Source: Syntrophaceae bacterium UBA5619 (GTDB lineage Bacteria; Desulfobacterota; Syntrophia; Syntrophales; UBA5619). Taken from it: a DNA stretch of 48,121 bases. Location: the NCBI GenBank assembly GCA_002424545.1, contig DIKL01000044.1:1-48121 (forward strand), given 5' to 3'. The position numbers and the translations under genes are program-made. The notes beneath the pieces are model-generated. The model was not told the origin of the DNA. It did not search any database and was given only the letters and a program-made list of their open reading frames with translations. The first letter of the stretch is position 1, and every line of letters starts with the position of its first letter. Of the stretch, positions 32,787-41,126 are shown one piece after another.

Positions 32787-34346
32787 CTATTCTCCTTTCT
32801 TTTGCACTTCGGGGATTCCCAGCCTACGGGCCGTATGATCCCTTCCGAGGTAGAAGTTGATCCAGGAGGAGGTCTGATAAAAATCCCAGTTGCAGGGAGG
32901 AACGGGCGCGTCGTTCAGACGCGACTCTTCCCCGTAATGTTTCAGCCTGGCATAGGCTTCCACATAAACGCAATGTCTCTTTCCGGGATGAACCTCGCAC
33001 CAGCCGTTGAAGCTGCCGCCGCAGGCCCCGTTTCGCTGATGCTTCGGGCAGCGGGACATCGGACAGTTATAGGCCACATCCGTCAGCGCGCAATCTCCAC
33101 AATCCTTGCAGTCGAACAGCAGGACCTTTGAAAGATGCTCAAATTTGTGGAAAAGACCTTCGATTTTTGTCCCTTCCACCCTCCGGCAGACCGATTGCAT
33201 GACATCGAACAGGTTCTTTCCCGGTTCGAACAACAACCGGTGAAACAGCCGGGAGTTTTTATAGGAAAATCCGACGGGCGCGTCAAGAGGTTTCCCGCTC
33301 CTCTCCGTCGGTGTTTGGGTATTGAGGCCCGTTCGCGGATCCCTCTGATAGAAATAGAATCCGTCCGGTTGCGGGTGATCGAAATGCGTGATCAGCTCCG
33401 GCCATACGGGAACGAGGGATTCCCCCTGAGCGATGATCTCTTCAACCTCTTCATACCGCAGATTGTGGCCGCCGATATGGACGCCGTTGAATCCCATCCC
33501 CTTCAGGATCGCATACATCCGGGCGGCGCGGAGCAATCGCGCCTTCACGCCCTTGTCCGGTTCGTTCCTCTCCCCATCCAGCGCCGTCAGGAGTTTGTCC
33601 GTGACAACACACCCCGGGATCCGGTTTTGATTCATCAGTTTGGCCGCTCCGAAGTTGAGAACATAGATGTTTCCCACCAGCGGGACGTTATGGCCGCCCA
33701 GCCTCATGAATTGCAGTATCTCGTGAAACTTGCGCGCATCGTAGCCAAGCTGCGTCACAACGAATTGCGCGCCCGCGACGATTTTTTTTCGCAGTTTGAA
33801 ATACTGGGCCATCTGTTCCGCTTCGGTCGCCTTGAACGGGGACACGGCGGCGCCCGCGAAAAAGTCGCTCGGCTGATTGCGGATGGTTCCCCGGGGAGCG
33901 GGATACTCGAAACCACGGTTCATTTCCGAAATCAGGTCGAGGGTATGGATCGGATCGAGGTCGAAGACCGGCTCCGGTCTTCCCCGGAAGCCGGTCGCCG
34001 GATAGTCGCCGCTCATGACGAGAAGGTTGCGCACCTCCGCACGGTCCAGCGCATAGAGCTCGCTTTCGATCTGGTTGCGGTTTCTGTCCTTGCAGGTGAA
34101 GTGAATGAGAGGTTCGATGCCGAGTCGCAGGATTTCGGAACCCAGGCAATCGGCGAGAATCGCCGGGTTTCCGCCGGGATTGTCGGTAATCGTCAGCGCG
34201 TGAATCCGCCCCCCCCTGGCCGCCTGCTCCGCGGCCGTCAGCGCGTTCTGCTGGGCCTTCTCCCGCGCCCCTCTTCCCGGCACAAGTTCCCAGGTAACCG
34301 AGAAGGTCTGCGGATCCAGCAGGGATTGTCTGAAACGATTTTCCAA
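32787..34346 (-). CDS. metF: Methylenetetrahydrofolate reductase with C-terminal Cys-rich domain
   Basis: This is a 519-residue protein. Residues 1 to about 320 form the MetF flavoprotein barrel (FSVTWELVPGRGAR, ALTITDNPGGNP, LVMSGDYPATGF, GAQFVVTQLGYDARKF), which interconverts methylene- and methyl-tetrahydrofolate. The C-terminal part resembles the MTHFR_C domain found alone as MetV in acetogens. Between about 412 and 442 it holds a cysteine cluster (DCKDCGDCALTDVAYNCP, then SRCPKHQRNGACGG) that could bind metal or Fe-S centres. The start is TTG 34346 with GGAGG eight bases upstream. The fusion suggests an electron input other than simple NADH. It is coupled to acsE copy 1. Confidence 0.9.
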   Translation of the reverse strand: MENRFRQSLLDPQTFSVTWELVPGRGAREKAQQNALTAAEQAARGGRIHALTITDNPGGNPAILADCLGSEILRLGIEPLIHFTCKDRNRNQIESELYALDRAEVRNLLVMSGDYPATGFRGRPEPVFDLDPIHTLDLISEMNRGFEYPAPRGTIRNQPSDFFAGAAVSPFKATEAEQMAQYFKLRKKIVAGAQFVVTQLGYDARKFHEILQFMRLGGHNVPLVGNIYVLNFGAAKLMNQNRIPGCVVTDKLLTALDGERNEPDKGVKARLLRAARMYAILKGMGFNGVHIGGHNLRYEEVEEIIAQGESLVPVWPELITHFDHPQPDGFYFYQRDPRTGLNTQTPTERSGKPLDAPVGFSYKNSRLFHRLLFEPGKNLFDVMQSVCRRVEGTKIEGLFHKFEHLSKVLLFDCKDCGDCALTDVAYNCPMSRCPKHQRNGACGGSFNGWCEVHPGKRHCVYVEAYARLKHYGEESRLNDAPVPPCNWDFYQTSSWINFYLGRDHTARRLGIPEVQKKGE

Positions 34347-34505
34347 TATGCGATCCTCCCGCCGTAATGAAATTCACGGTTCCGTCTATCCCGGACGCAT
34401 GTTTTGGTAGGGCTCACTTATACCATTTGCAATGAAATTCAAAGTGCTCTTTGGGTTGAAGAATCCTGCGTCAAATACCTCGGTCGGAGGAAATCTGCTT
34501 GACCG

Positions 34506-35393
34506 CTATTTTAGCCCGGCCGAGAGTTTCGCCGCCTTCAGCGTGTTGACCATCAGCATCGTGATGGTCATCGGCCCTACGCCCCCGGGAACCGGCGTAA
34601 TCATCCCCGCCTTCTCCCTGACCGCATCGAAATCCACATCGCCGCAAAGGATGGCCTTCCCCTCGGGGGTCTTTCCGATCCGGTTGACGCCCACATCGAT
34701 CACGACCGCCCCCTCCTTGACCATATCCGCGGTGATGGCCCGGGGCCTTCCGGCCGCGACGATCAGGATGTCCGCCCGCCGGGTGTGGAAGGCCATCTCC
34801 TTCGTGCCCGTGTGGCAGATCGTGACCGTCGCGTTCGCCCCCCGCTGCTTCTGCAGCAGGATGTTGGCGATCGGCTTGCCGACAATGTTCGACCGTCCGA
34901 CGACGACCACCTCCGCCCCGTCTATCGAAACGCCCGACCGGATCAGCAACTGCTGAATCCCCGCCGGCGTGCAGGGCAGAAAGTCCGCCTCGCCGATCAC
35001 CATCTTTCCCACGTTCACCGGATGAAATCCGTCGACATCCTTCTTCGGGTCGATGGCGAAGAGGATCTTGGTCTCATCGATCTGCTTCGGAAGCGGCAGT
35101 TGCACCAGGATCCCGTGGATCTTCGGATCCCGATTGTATCGTTCGATCAGTGCGAGCAGTTCCGCCTCGGGAATGGTCGCCGTCCGGTTGTCCTGGATGG
35201 AGTAAAATCCGAGCGCCTTGGCGGTTTTCTGTTTGGCCGTCACATAGCTCATCGAGGCCGGATTCTCGCCGACCAGAATCGTGACGAGCCCCGGAGCGAT
35301 TTGGAATTTTTCCTTCAGGTTCGCCGTTTCCGTCGCGATCTCCTCGCGAACCTTCCGGGCGATCTCGCCTCCGCTGATCAATGTTGCCGACAT
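34506..35393 (-). CDS. folD: Methylenetetrahydrofolate dehydrogenase/cyclohydrolase
   Basis: FolD is a bifunctional cytoplasmic enzyme that converts methylene-, methenyl- and formyl-tetrahydrofolate. The 295-residue length is normal. The substrate-site lysine is in SYVTAKQKTAKALG, followed by GILVQLPLPK. The Rossmann part shows VVVGRSNIVGKP, and the C-terminus PVPGGVGPMTITMLM is diagnostic. AAGGAG precedes the ATG. It lies 12 bases after fhs and 159 bases before metF, completing the folate C1 chain between formate and the methyl level. Confidence 0.95.
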   Translation of the reverse strand: MSATLISGGEIARKVREEIATETANLKEKFQIAPGLVTILVGENPASMSYVTAKQKTAKALGFYSIQDNRTATIPEAELLALIERYNRDPKIHGILVQLPLPKQIDETKILFAIDPKKDVDGFHPVNVGKMVIGEADFLPCTPAGIQQLLIRSGVSIDGAEVVVVGRSNIVGKPIANILLQKQRGANATVTICHTGTKEMAFHTRRADILIVAAGRPRAITADMVKEGAVVIDVGVNRIGKTPEGKAILCGDVDFDAVREKAGMITPVPGGVGPMTITMLMVNTLKAAKLSAGLK

Positions 35394-35405
35394 ATATCTC
35401 TCCTT

Positions 35406-37181
35406 TTAAAAGAGTCCCTTCACCCGACCCGTCTCGCAATCGACGTCGATCCGGCGATACGCCGGATCGGAGGCCGTCCCGGGCATCAGCTTGATCTCGC
35501 CGGCCACCGGCACCAGAAATTTCGCGCCCCCGTAAATCAGGATGTCCCGGATCGGGAGCGTCCATTCCCGCGGCCGCCCCTTGATCGCAGGATCATGCGT
35601 GAGGCTTAGATGGGTCTTGACCATGCAGGTGCTGAAGGTCCTGAGCTCGGGATCGGCCTCGAACCGTTTGGCCTTCTCCAGGGCCTGCGGCCAATAGTGA
35701 ACGCCGTCCGCTCCGTAAACCTCCTTTGCGATCATCTCGATCCGTCCGCGCAGCGGAAGCGCGTCCTCGTACAGGAGCCGGAAACGGCTCTCCTTTTCAC
35801 AGACCTCGATCACCGCGTCGGCCAGCTCCCGCGCACCCTCGCCGCCCTTGAGCCAGTGCTCGGACAGCGCCACCCGCGCCCCCGCCTGCTCGGTCAAGGA
35901 ACGGAGCAGCGCGATTTCCGCCTTTGTATCGGTATGAAAACTGTTGATGCAGACCACCGGATTGATTCCCGATTTTTGGACCGTCTCAATATGGGCCAAC
36001 AGATTGTCAAATCCCTTTTCCAGCAGCGGGAGGTTTTCGGTCGTGTAGGCAGGATCGAGCTTCTTCCCCGGCGCCACCTGCGGCCCGCCGCCGTGCATTT
36101 TCAGCGCCCGGACCGTGGCCACGATCACGGCGCAGTTGGGCGTCAGTCCGCTCAGCCGGCATTTGATGTTGCAGAACTTCTCGAACCCGATGTCTACGCC
36201 GAACCCGCTCTCCGTCACATGATAATCGGCCAGTTTCAGCGCCACGCGGTCGGCGATGATCGAACTCTGGCCGACGGCGATGTTCGCGAAGGGTCCGGCA
36301 TGGACGAAGACCGGCTGCCCCTCGACGGTTTGGAGGAGGTTCGGATTGATCGCCTTGACCATCCAGGCGGTCATCGCTCCCGCCACATCCAGGTCGGCGG
36401 TCGTCACCGGATCCCCTTTTCTGCTGTAGGCCACGATGATCTTCCCCATCCGCTCCCGAAGATCCCGGAGGTCCGTCGCCACGGAGAGGATCGCCATGAT
36501 CTCCGAGCTCACGGTAATGGCGAAACCGGAGCTCATCATAAAGCCGTCCATTTCCCCGCCGATACCGATCACGATTTCCCGGAGAGACTGGGCGCAGAAG
36601 TCGATCGCCCACTTCATCTGAACGTTTCGCGGATCGATGTCGAGGCGTTTGAGGTTTTTCGAAGCGAGGATCGCATCGTCGTAGTTGAATTCGTGCTGCA
36701 TCCGCGAGGTCAGCGCCGTCATCGCCAGGTTGTGGGCGTTGGCCACGCAGTCGATGTCGCCGGTGAGGCCCAGCGAAAAGGGGGTCAGCGGGATGCACTG
36801 CGAAAGGCCGCCGCCGGCCGCGCTTCCCTTGATATTGAAGGTGGGCCCTCCCGAAGGCTGACGGATCGCGCCGGTCACCTTTTTCCCGCACCCGGCCAGC
36901 CCCTGCACGAGACCCATGACGGTCGTGCTTTTCCCCTCCCCGAGCGGGGTGGGGGTAATCGCCGTCACGTCGATATACTTTCCGTTCGGTTTTCCCTCCA
37001 GACGCCGGAGGAGCTTCATGAAGTCCACCTTGCCGACATGATGGCCCATCGGCAGCAGTTCGTCTTCCTCGATGCCCGCCTCGTCGGCCAGTTGGGAAAT
37101 TGTCTTCATGTGTTTTTCGGCCTCTTCGGCCACCTGCCAGTCCTGCAGTTTTCTCGGGTCGAGATCCGTTATTCTGAACAT
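35406..37181 (-). CDS. fhs: Formate-tetrahydrofolate ligase
   Basis: This 591-residue ligase joins formate and tetrahydrofolate with ATP, or runs backwards to conserve ATP. Recognisable parts are the P-loop [14 protein letters not shown], the segment [36 protein letters not shown] and [13 protein letters not shown], in which fhs proteins carry a conserved N-F/R-F-x-T-D pattern. Its length is slightly over the common 555-560. The ATG follows GAGGAGGG. It is followed by folD and preceded (60 bases) by the second acsE-like gene. In a methyl-oxidising organism it would release formate and ATP from each methyl group. Confidence 0.94.
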   Translation of the reverse strand: MFRITDLDPRKLQDWQVAEEAEKHMKTISQLADEAGIEEDELLPMGHHVGKVDFMKLLRRLEGKPNGKYIDVTAITPTPLGEGKSTTVMGLVQGLAGCGKKVTGAIRQPSGGPTFNIKGSAAGGGLSQCIPLTPFSLGLTGDIDCVANAHNLAMTALTSRMQHEFNYDDAILASKNLKRLDIDPRNVQMKWAIDFCAQSLREIVIGIGGEMDGFMMSSGFAITVSSEIMAILSVATDLRDLRERMGKIIVAYSRKGDPVTTADLDVAGAMTAWMVKAINPNLLQTVEGQPVFVHAGPFANIAVGQSSIIADRVALKLADYHVTESGFGVDIGFEKFCNIKCRLSGLTPNCAVIVATVRALKMHGGGPQVAPGKKLDPAYTTENLPLLEKGFDNLLAHIETVQKSGINPVVCINSFHTDTKAEIALLRSLTEQAGARVALSEHWLKGGEGARELADAVIEVCEKESRFRLLYEDALPLRGRIEMIAKEVYGADGVHYWPQALEKAKRFEADPELRTFSTCMVKTHLSLTHDPAIKGRPREWTLPIRDILIYGGAKFLVPVAGEIKLMPGTASDPAYRRIDVDCETGRVKGLF

Positions 37182-37241
37182 TCCGTTAAACCCTCCTCGC
37201 GAAAGACCCCATCTTGCCAGCTTCCTTTTTCATCCGGCGGT

Positions 37242-38042
37242 TCAAGTCTGTTCCAGCCTCCCCTCCCGGAAGGCGCGAATATAATTCAGACAGCATTCAT
37301 CCCGTCCCGATATCAAATTGCCCGCGGCAATGACCGCATACAGTCGCGAATCCGTCGGATCGATGATCGCCGAATCCAGCCCCCTCTCCATCGCCGCGGC
37401 CAGAAAGGTCCGATGGAGCAGATGTCGGGCGGGCAAACCATAGGAAACGGTGCTCAGACAGCAGGTGGTATGCACCCCGGGGAAGCTCTGCATGATCCGA
37501 TCGATGGCACAGAGCGTCGCGCGCGCCGACTTTGTATTGGTGGAAAGGGAGTAGGCCAATGGATCGACATACAGGCGATCCAGCGGCACCCCGGCGTCGG
37601 TGATGATCTTTATCAGGCGGCCCGCAATTTCGATCTTCTCCTCAGCGGTTTCCGCGGTTCCGCTGGATGCCAGGCAGGATGCAATGACCCGGGTCTCATA
37701 CGCGACCACGAGACGAAGCATCGCGTCCATCCGCTCTGTCGCCAATGTGATCGCATTGATGATCGGCGTTTGGTTCACCAGCGGCAGGACCTTTTCAATG
37801 ACCGTCGGATTCGGGCTGTCGATGCAGAGCGGGATATCCGTCGCCTCCTGGACGACCTCGATCAACCAGCGAAGGTGCTTCTCTTCGTCCTCGCCGAAGA
37901 TCGCCGCATTTACATTGAGATAATCGGCGCCGGAAGCCGTCTGGTCCATGACCTCACTCCGAAGGAAGCCTCGGTTTCGGGTCACGATCGCCTGGGCGAT
38001 GTATTTTCGGGTTGCGTCGATCCGGTCGCCGATGATCTGCAT
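37242..38042 (-). CDS. AcsE-like pterin-binding methyltransferase paralogue, copy 2, altered active site
   Basis: This is a 266-residue paralogue of the AcsE-like gene at 31990, alignable without gaps over most of its length. It differs at catalytic positions. The asparagine equivalent to N198 is T198 (CLSTVSYGLP against GLTNVSFGLP), and the DVNAG motif is NVNAA. IDSPNP and DPLAYSLST are kept. In AcsE this asparagine binds the pterin and is central to catalysis, so copy 2 may use another pterin or methyl donor or act in a non-catalytic role. ATG 38042 has AAGGAAGG upstream; a longer frame to 38321 has no support. It heads the run acsE2-fhs-folD-metF-acsE. Confidence 0.82.
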   Translation of the reverse strand: MQIIGDRIDATRKYIAQAIVTRNRGFLRSEVMDQTASGADYLNVNAAIFGEDEEKHLRWLIEVVQEATDIPLCIDSPNPTVIEKVLPLVNQTPIINAITLATERMDAMLRLVVAYETRVIASCLASSGTAETAEEKIEIAGRLIKIITDAGVPLDRLYVDPLAYSLSTNTKSARATLCAIDRIMQSFPGVHTTCCLSTVSYGLPARHLLHRTFLAAAMERGLDSAIIDPTDSRLYAVIAAGNLISGRDECCLNYIRAFREGRLEQT

Positions 38043-38420
38043 GAACCTTCCTTTCCGATGACGCTCGTCTGCCGCGGCTGTGTTCTTTGACCGCTCCGCG
38101 GAAGGGATTACGCAAGGAAAATGCCAGATTCGCAGCCGATGGAAACACGTTGCGAAATCCATCCCCGGCATGGACCGCCAATGGGTTTCTTCCCGCGGAG
38201 AGGTTGCGGGATGGGGAATAACGAGATCAGGGATCGCACCGTTTCGTGCACGGCCCGGTGAGAATCGGACGAATCGGAACTTGTTCGGTGGAAGAGAAGA
38301 GTGAAAACGGCGCCGTTTCATGCTCGAAAACGGGGGATGAACCGGAAGCCGCCAAACCGGGAACCGGGAGGAATGCCCGCCCTGTTTTCGCGGCGCAGGG
38401 CGGGCATGGTAACGGGGTTT
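38043..38420. other. Intergenic leader before the folate cluster
   Basis: These 378 bases carry no credible gene on either strand. They hold the hairpin at 38373-38407 that ends the upstream operon, and should hold the promoter and leader of the folate/corrinoid cluster. I looked for a cobalamin riboswitch. Only a CCCGCAAC piece on the minus strand is reminiscent, and the conserved B12 box is missing. No clear -35/-10 pair was recognised. Confidence 0.4.
38373..38407 (-). terminator. Hairpin ending the TRAP 2 operon
   Basis: ATGCCCGCCCTG (38373-38384) pairs perfectly with CAGGGCGGGCAT (38396-38407) around an 11-base loop. It lies 14 bases after the stop of the small membrane protein gene. 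No U run follows on the minus strand, so termination may be partial or factor-assisted. Confidence 0.5.
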
Positions 38421-38582
38421 CTAACCGTCGATCGTCAATTCTTCTTTTTTCTTGTCATAATCCGGCATCACGTTCTTCCAGCCCTTGACAAAACCGTAGA
38501 CGACAAAACCGATGGTGGCCAGGACGATGAAAACGCCCACGACCAGCAGGGTATTCCCGGGAATGGTAAACATCTGGGTCAT
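38421..38582 (-). CDS. 53-residue single-helix membrane protein
   Basis: This small protein starts at ATG 38582 with AGGAGAG eight bases upstream. Its sequence has a short polar start (MTQMFTIPGN), one clear membrane helix (TLLVVGVFIVLATIGFVVYG) and a charged tail with DKKKEE, ending ELTIDG. The good ribosome site, codon use and position 56 bases after the preceding gene all support a real gene. It is last in the run dctP-dctQ-dctM-membrane protein-small protein. I do not recognise a family. A small accessory subunit of the transporter or of a membrane electron-transfer complex is possible but unproven. Confidence 0.65.
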   Translation of the reverse strand: MTQMFTIPGNTLLVVGVFIVLATIGFVVYGFVKGWKNVMPDYDKKKEELTIDG

Positions 38583-38638
38583 TGCATGCTCTCCTTCCGC
38601 TTGAGTTCAGGCCCGCCGATCATCGCCGGGCCCGAAGG

Positions 38639-39100
38639 TTATATTCGGACGCATCTCAACAGGGGATTCATCTTCCGTATCCCCGCGAAAATCTCATCCA
38701 GCTCCTTGTTTCTTCGATGACAAAAGAGATAGCCGCTCTCCCGGGGCAGTTTGAAGCGGACAAAACCGAACCCGCCCGAAAAACGGGATCCCTCGATCGC
38801 CCGCACCTGTCCGGCGGACAGCTCCAGGGTTCTCCGAATGCTCTTCAGCCGGATTTGCCCCTCGGCATCCATGTTGACCCGGTAGAAGAGGCCGAGGGCC
38901 CAAAACCAGCAGTACAGATAGAAGAAGCCGATCATCAACGCGTACGGCCAGTCTCCCCCGAATCGCCCCTGCTGGAACTGCCGGTAGATCAGCGGCACCG
39001 TGCCGACGGTCCAGACCAGCAGAATCCCGTAGAAGACCGCCATGAAGGGCGCCGGGGCCTGAAAAACGATCTCTTTTTGCGTATTCTGCCCCGTTTGCAT
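38639..39100 (-). CDS. Membrane protein of unknown function (possible bacterial PH-like domain)
   Basis: This is a protein of about 153 residues with two adjacent membrane helices (PFMAVFYGILLVWTVGTVPL and PYALMIGFFYLYCWFWALGLF) and a C-terminal domain rich in beta strands (IRLKSIRRTLELSAGQVRAI, GFGFVRFKLPRESGYLFCH). The layout is reminiscent of small bacterial PH-like membrane proteins, but I cannot confirm the family. ATG 39100 is the first ATG, with GGACAGGGG directly before it; a TTG at 39133 would add eleven residues. It follows dctM of TRAP 2 by 95 bases and precedes the 53-residue protein, so it probably shares their transcript. Confidence 0.62.
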   Translation of the reverse strand: MQTGQNTQKEIVFQAPAPFMAVFYGILLVWTVGTVPLIYRQFQQGRFGGDWPYALMIGFFYLYCWFWALGLFYRVNMDAEGQIRLKSIRRTLELSAGQVRAIEGSRFSGGFGFVRFKLPRESGYLFCHRRNKELDEIFAGIRKMNPLLRCVRI

Positions 39101-39195
39101 CCCCTGTCCGTTTTCAAAGAGAAGATTCGGCAACGGATCTTAAACCCGCTGCCGAACCTTCAATACCGCAAAACTTTTCAGCGACCGCCTCCGAA

Positions 39196-40512
39196 TCAAC
39201 CCCTGAAAAGCACCCTTGGCGCGAGGAGGATGATGTCCGGGAAATACATGCACAGAACCACACCGATGAACTGAAGTCCCAGGAACGGAAAGGCCGCCTT
39301 CCAGACGTCCACCGTGGAGACCTCCGGCGGTGACACGCTCTTGAGGTAGAAGAGCGACATGCCGAAGGGCGGCGTCAGAAAGGACATCTGGAGATTCACG
39401 GCGAACAGCACCCCGAACCAGATCGGATCGAAGCCGAGCGTACGGATGATCGGCCCGAACAGCGGAACGGCCAGCATGACGATCCCGACCCAGTCGATGA
39501 AGCAGCCCAGGAAGAGCAGGATGCCCATCATAATCCAGACGATGACCCACTTGCTCAGACCGGAGCCCAGAAGCAGGGAGCTGACGAAATCCCCGCCGCC
39601 GACCATGATATACAGCGCGATGAAGATATTCGCCCCGAACATGGTCCACATGACCATGCCCGTGGCCTTGATCGTGTTTTCCGCCGCCTGGACCAGTTCC
39701 TTAAAGGGCATGCGCCCCTTGATCTTGGCGATGATCCAGGCCCCGAGGCAACCGACGCCGGCCGCCTCCGTCGGGGCCGCCACCCCGAGGACGATCGTCC
39801 CGAGGACCAGGAAGATCAGGATGGCGCCGGGAATGATCGGCAGCGCCACCCGGAACAGGCCGGCCCAATCGAGCCGTTCCGCCTTGGGAACGGGGGGGCC
39901 GAGTGTCGGGTTGATGTAGCAGCGGATCGTGATGTAGAGGATGAATAGCCCCGCCAGCATGAATCCCGGGATGAAGGCCCCGGCGTAGAGCTGGCCGATC
40001 GAGGAGTTGTCCACCATCCCGTAGACGATCAGCATGACGCTGGGGGGAATCAGGATCCCCAGCGTGCCGCCGGCCAGGATGCCGCCCAAGGCGATCCCCT
40101 TGTCGTATTTGCGGTTGAGCATCTGGGGCAGCGCAATCATGCCCATGGTCACCTCGGTGGCCCCGACGACGCCGGCCATCGCGGCCATCATCGTGCAGGC
40201 GGCCACGGTGGCCGTTGCGACGCCGCCCTTCAACCAGCCCAGCCAGTGGTAGACCATCATGTAGATGTCCTCGATGATCCCGCTTCGCTCGAGGATGTTC
40301 GCCATCAGGATGAACAGCGGGATGGCGTCCAGCAGGTAGTTGGTCATCAGGCCGAAGATTCGCGTCGGGACAATGTTGACGGACTCCGGTCCCATGAAAA
40401 TCGTCGTGAAGAGGATGCCCACGAACCCGGTGGCGAAGGCCACCGGCAGGCCCAGGAACATGACAAACACCATGCTGCCGAAGATCAGTATTGTGATCCA
40501 TTCAATGCTCAT
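39196..40512 (-). CDS. dctM: TRAP transporter large membrane subunit (DctM type), system 2
   Basis: This is the large permease of TRAP system 2, 438 residues with about twelve membrane helices. It begins MSIEWITILIFGSMVFVMFL and shows the family blocks LGGILAGGTLGILIPPSV, LGTIVLGVAAPTEAAGVGCLG and FFLTPPFG-like FLTPPFGMSLFYLKSVSPPE. The ATG overlaps the dctQ stop by four bases. It is clearly related to the dctM at 27069 but not a recent copy. The genes upstream encode a GlcF-like protein and flavin oxidases, which suggests a 2-hydroxyacid or similar organic acid as substrate. Confidence 0.92.
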   Translation of the reverse strand: MSIEWITILIFGSMVFVMFLGLPVAFATGFVGILFTTIFMGPESVNIVPTRIFGLMTNYLLDAIPLFILMANILERSGIIEDIYMMVYHWLGWLKGGVATATVAACTMMAAMAGVVGATEVTMGMIALPQMLNRKYDKGIALGGILAGGTLGILIPPSVMLIVYGMVDNSSIGQLYAGAFIPGFMLAGLFILYITIRCYINPTLGPPVPKAERLDWAGLFRVALPIIPGAILIFLVLGTIVLGVAAPTEAAGVGCLGAWIIAKIKGRMPFKELVQAAENTIKATGMVMWTMFGANIFIALYIMVGGGDFVSSLLLGSGLSKWVIVWIMMGILLFLGCFIDWVGIVMLAVPLFGPIIRTLGFDPIWFGVLFAVNLQMSFLTPPFGMSLFYLKSVSPPEVSTVDVWKAAFPFLGLQFIGVVLCMYFPDIILLAPRVLFRG

Positions 40513-41054
40513 TTAAATTCCCTCCCCGTAAAGGCCATGTGGGCGTCCCGGATGGTCCAGACGATGCCCTGCAGAAGGAGGAGCACGCCGCCGAAAGGCA
40601 TCAGGAACTTGATCTGATAGTAGGGAGGGGCCCAGTCCGTGAAGGAAGCCTCGCCGGGAATTTCAATCCCCAGGAAGCTGTTGCCGGCGTTCATCGTTTG
40701 CGAACTCCAGTAGAAGTTCCAGGAGGTGTAGATGTAGACCAGCACAAAGGCATAAAAGAATACGGAGGTGATCAGATCCATGATCGCCTTCGTCCGCGGG
40801 CTGCGGGTGGCGTATATAACATCGACCCGCACATGGGCTCGATAGTAGTGGCAGGTACCCACCACCATGACGTAGTACATGGCGAACAGGGAATACATGA
40901 GTTCATGACCCCAGTTCGTCGGCATGCCGAAGACGTAGCGCATGGTCACTTCAAAGGAGATCACGACGACGCAGATCAGCGATACATAGGCCATCAGCTT
41001 GCCGACGAATAGGTTCGTCTTCTCGACGGCCATCATAAAGGTTCTCAAGTCCAT
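40509..41054 (-). CDS. dctQ: TRAP transporter small membrane subunit (DctQ type), system 2
   Basis: This is the four-helix small subunit of TRAP system 2, 181 residues. Family features are VVISFEVTMRYVFGMPTNWGHEL, in which the conserved tryptophan and glutamate of DctQ appear, the YYRAHVRVDVIY segment and a last helix around FLMPFGGVLLLLQGIVW. The ATG at 41054 follows GGAAAGGTTGG. It is separated from dctP by a strong hairpin and overlaps dctM by four bases. Confidence 0.9.
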   Translation of the reverse strand: MDLRTFMMAVEKTNLFVGKLMAYVSLICVVVISFEVTMRYVFGMPTNWGHELMYSLFAMYYVMVVGTCHYYRAHVRVDVIYATRSPRTKAIMDLITSVFFYAFVLVYIYTSWNFYWSSQTMNAGNSFLGIEIPGEASFTDWAPPYYQIKFLMPFGGVLLLLQGIVWTIRDAHMAFTGREFK

Positions 41055-41085
41055 TGATCCAACCTTTCCAATATTGATCAGAAAA

Positions 41086-41115
41086 GCGGGGGAAGGAAAT
41101 CTATCCTTCCCCCGC
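41086..41115 (-). promoter_or_regulatory. Hairpin between dctP and dctQ of system 2
   Basis: GCGGGGGAAGG (41086-41096) pairs with CCTTCCCCCGC (41105-41115). On the minus strand it is followed by TTTTC, so it could act as a partial terminator or as an mRNA-protecting structure after dctP. System 1 has hairpins at the same place. Confidence 0.6.
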
Positions 41116-41126
41116 CGAAAATCGAC

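Noticed and set aside
34417..34445. Possible promoter upstream of metF (TATAAG on the minus strand)
   Set aside because: The -10 is acceptable, but no good -35 lies at 16-18 bases, and metF may be read from the upstream folD transcript.
35610..38090. Long plus-strand frame opposite fhs and the AcsE-like copy 2
   Set aside because: Antisense shadow of real genes with no recognisable domain or ribosome site.
38043..38372. Possible cobalamin riboswitch before the folate/corrinoid cluster
   Set aside because: A CCCGCAAC piece on the minus strand is suggestive, but the conserved B12 box and the expected surrounding stems are absent by eye. A covariance-model search would settle it.
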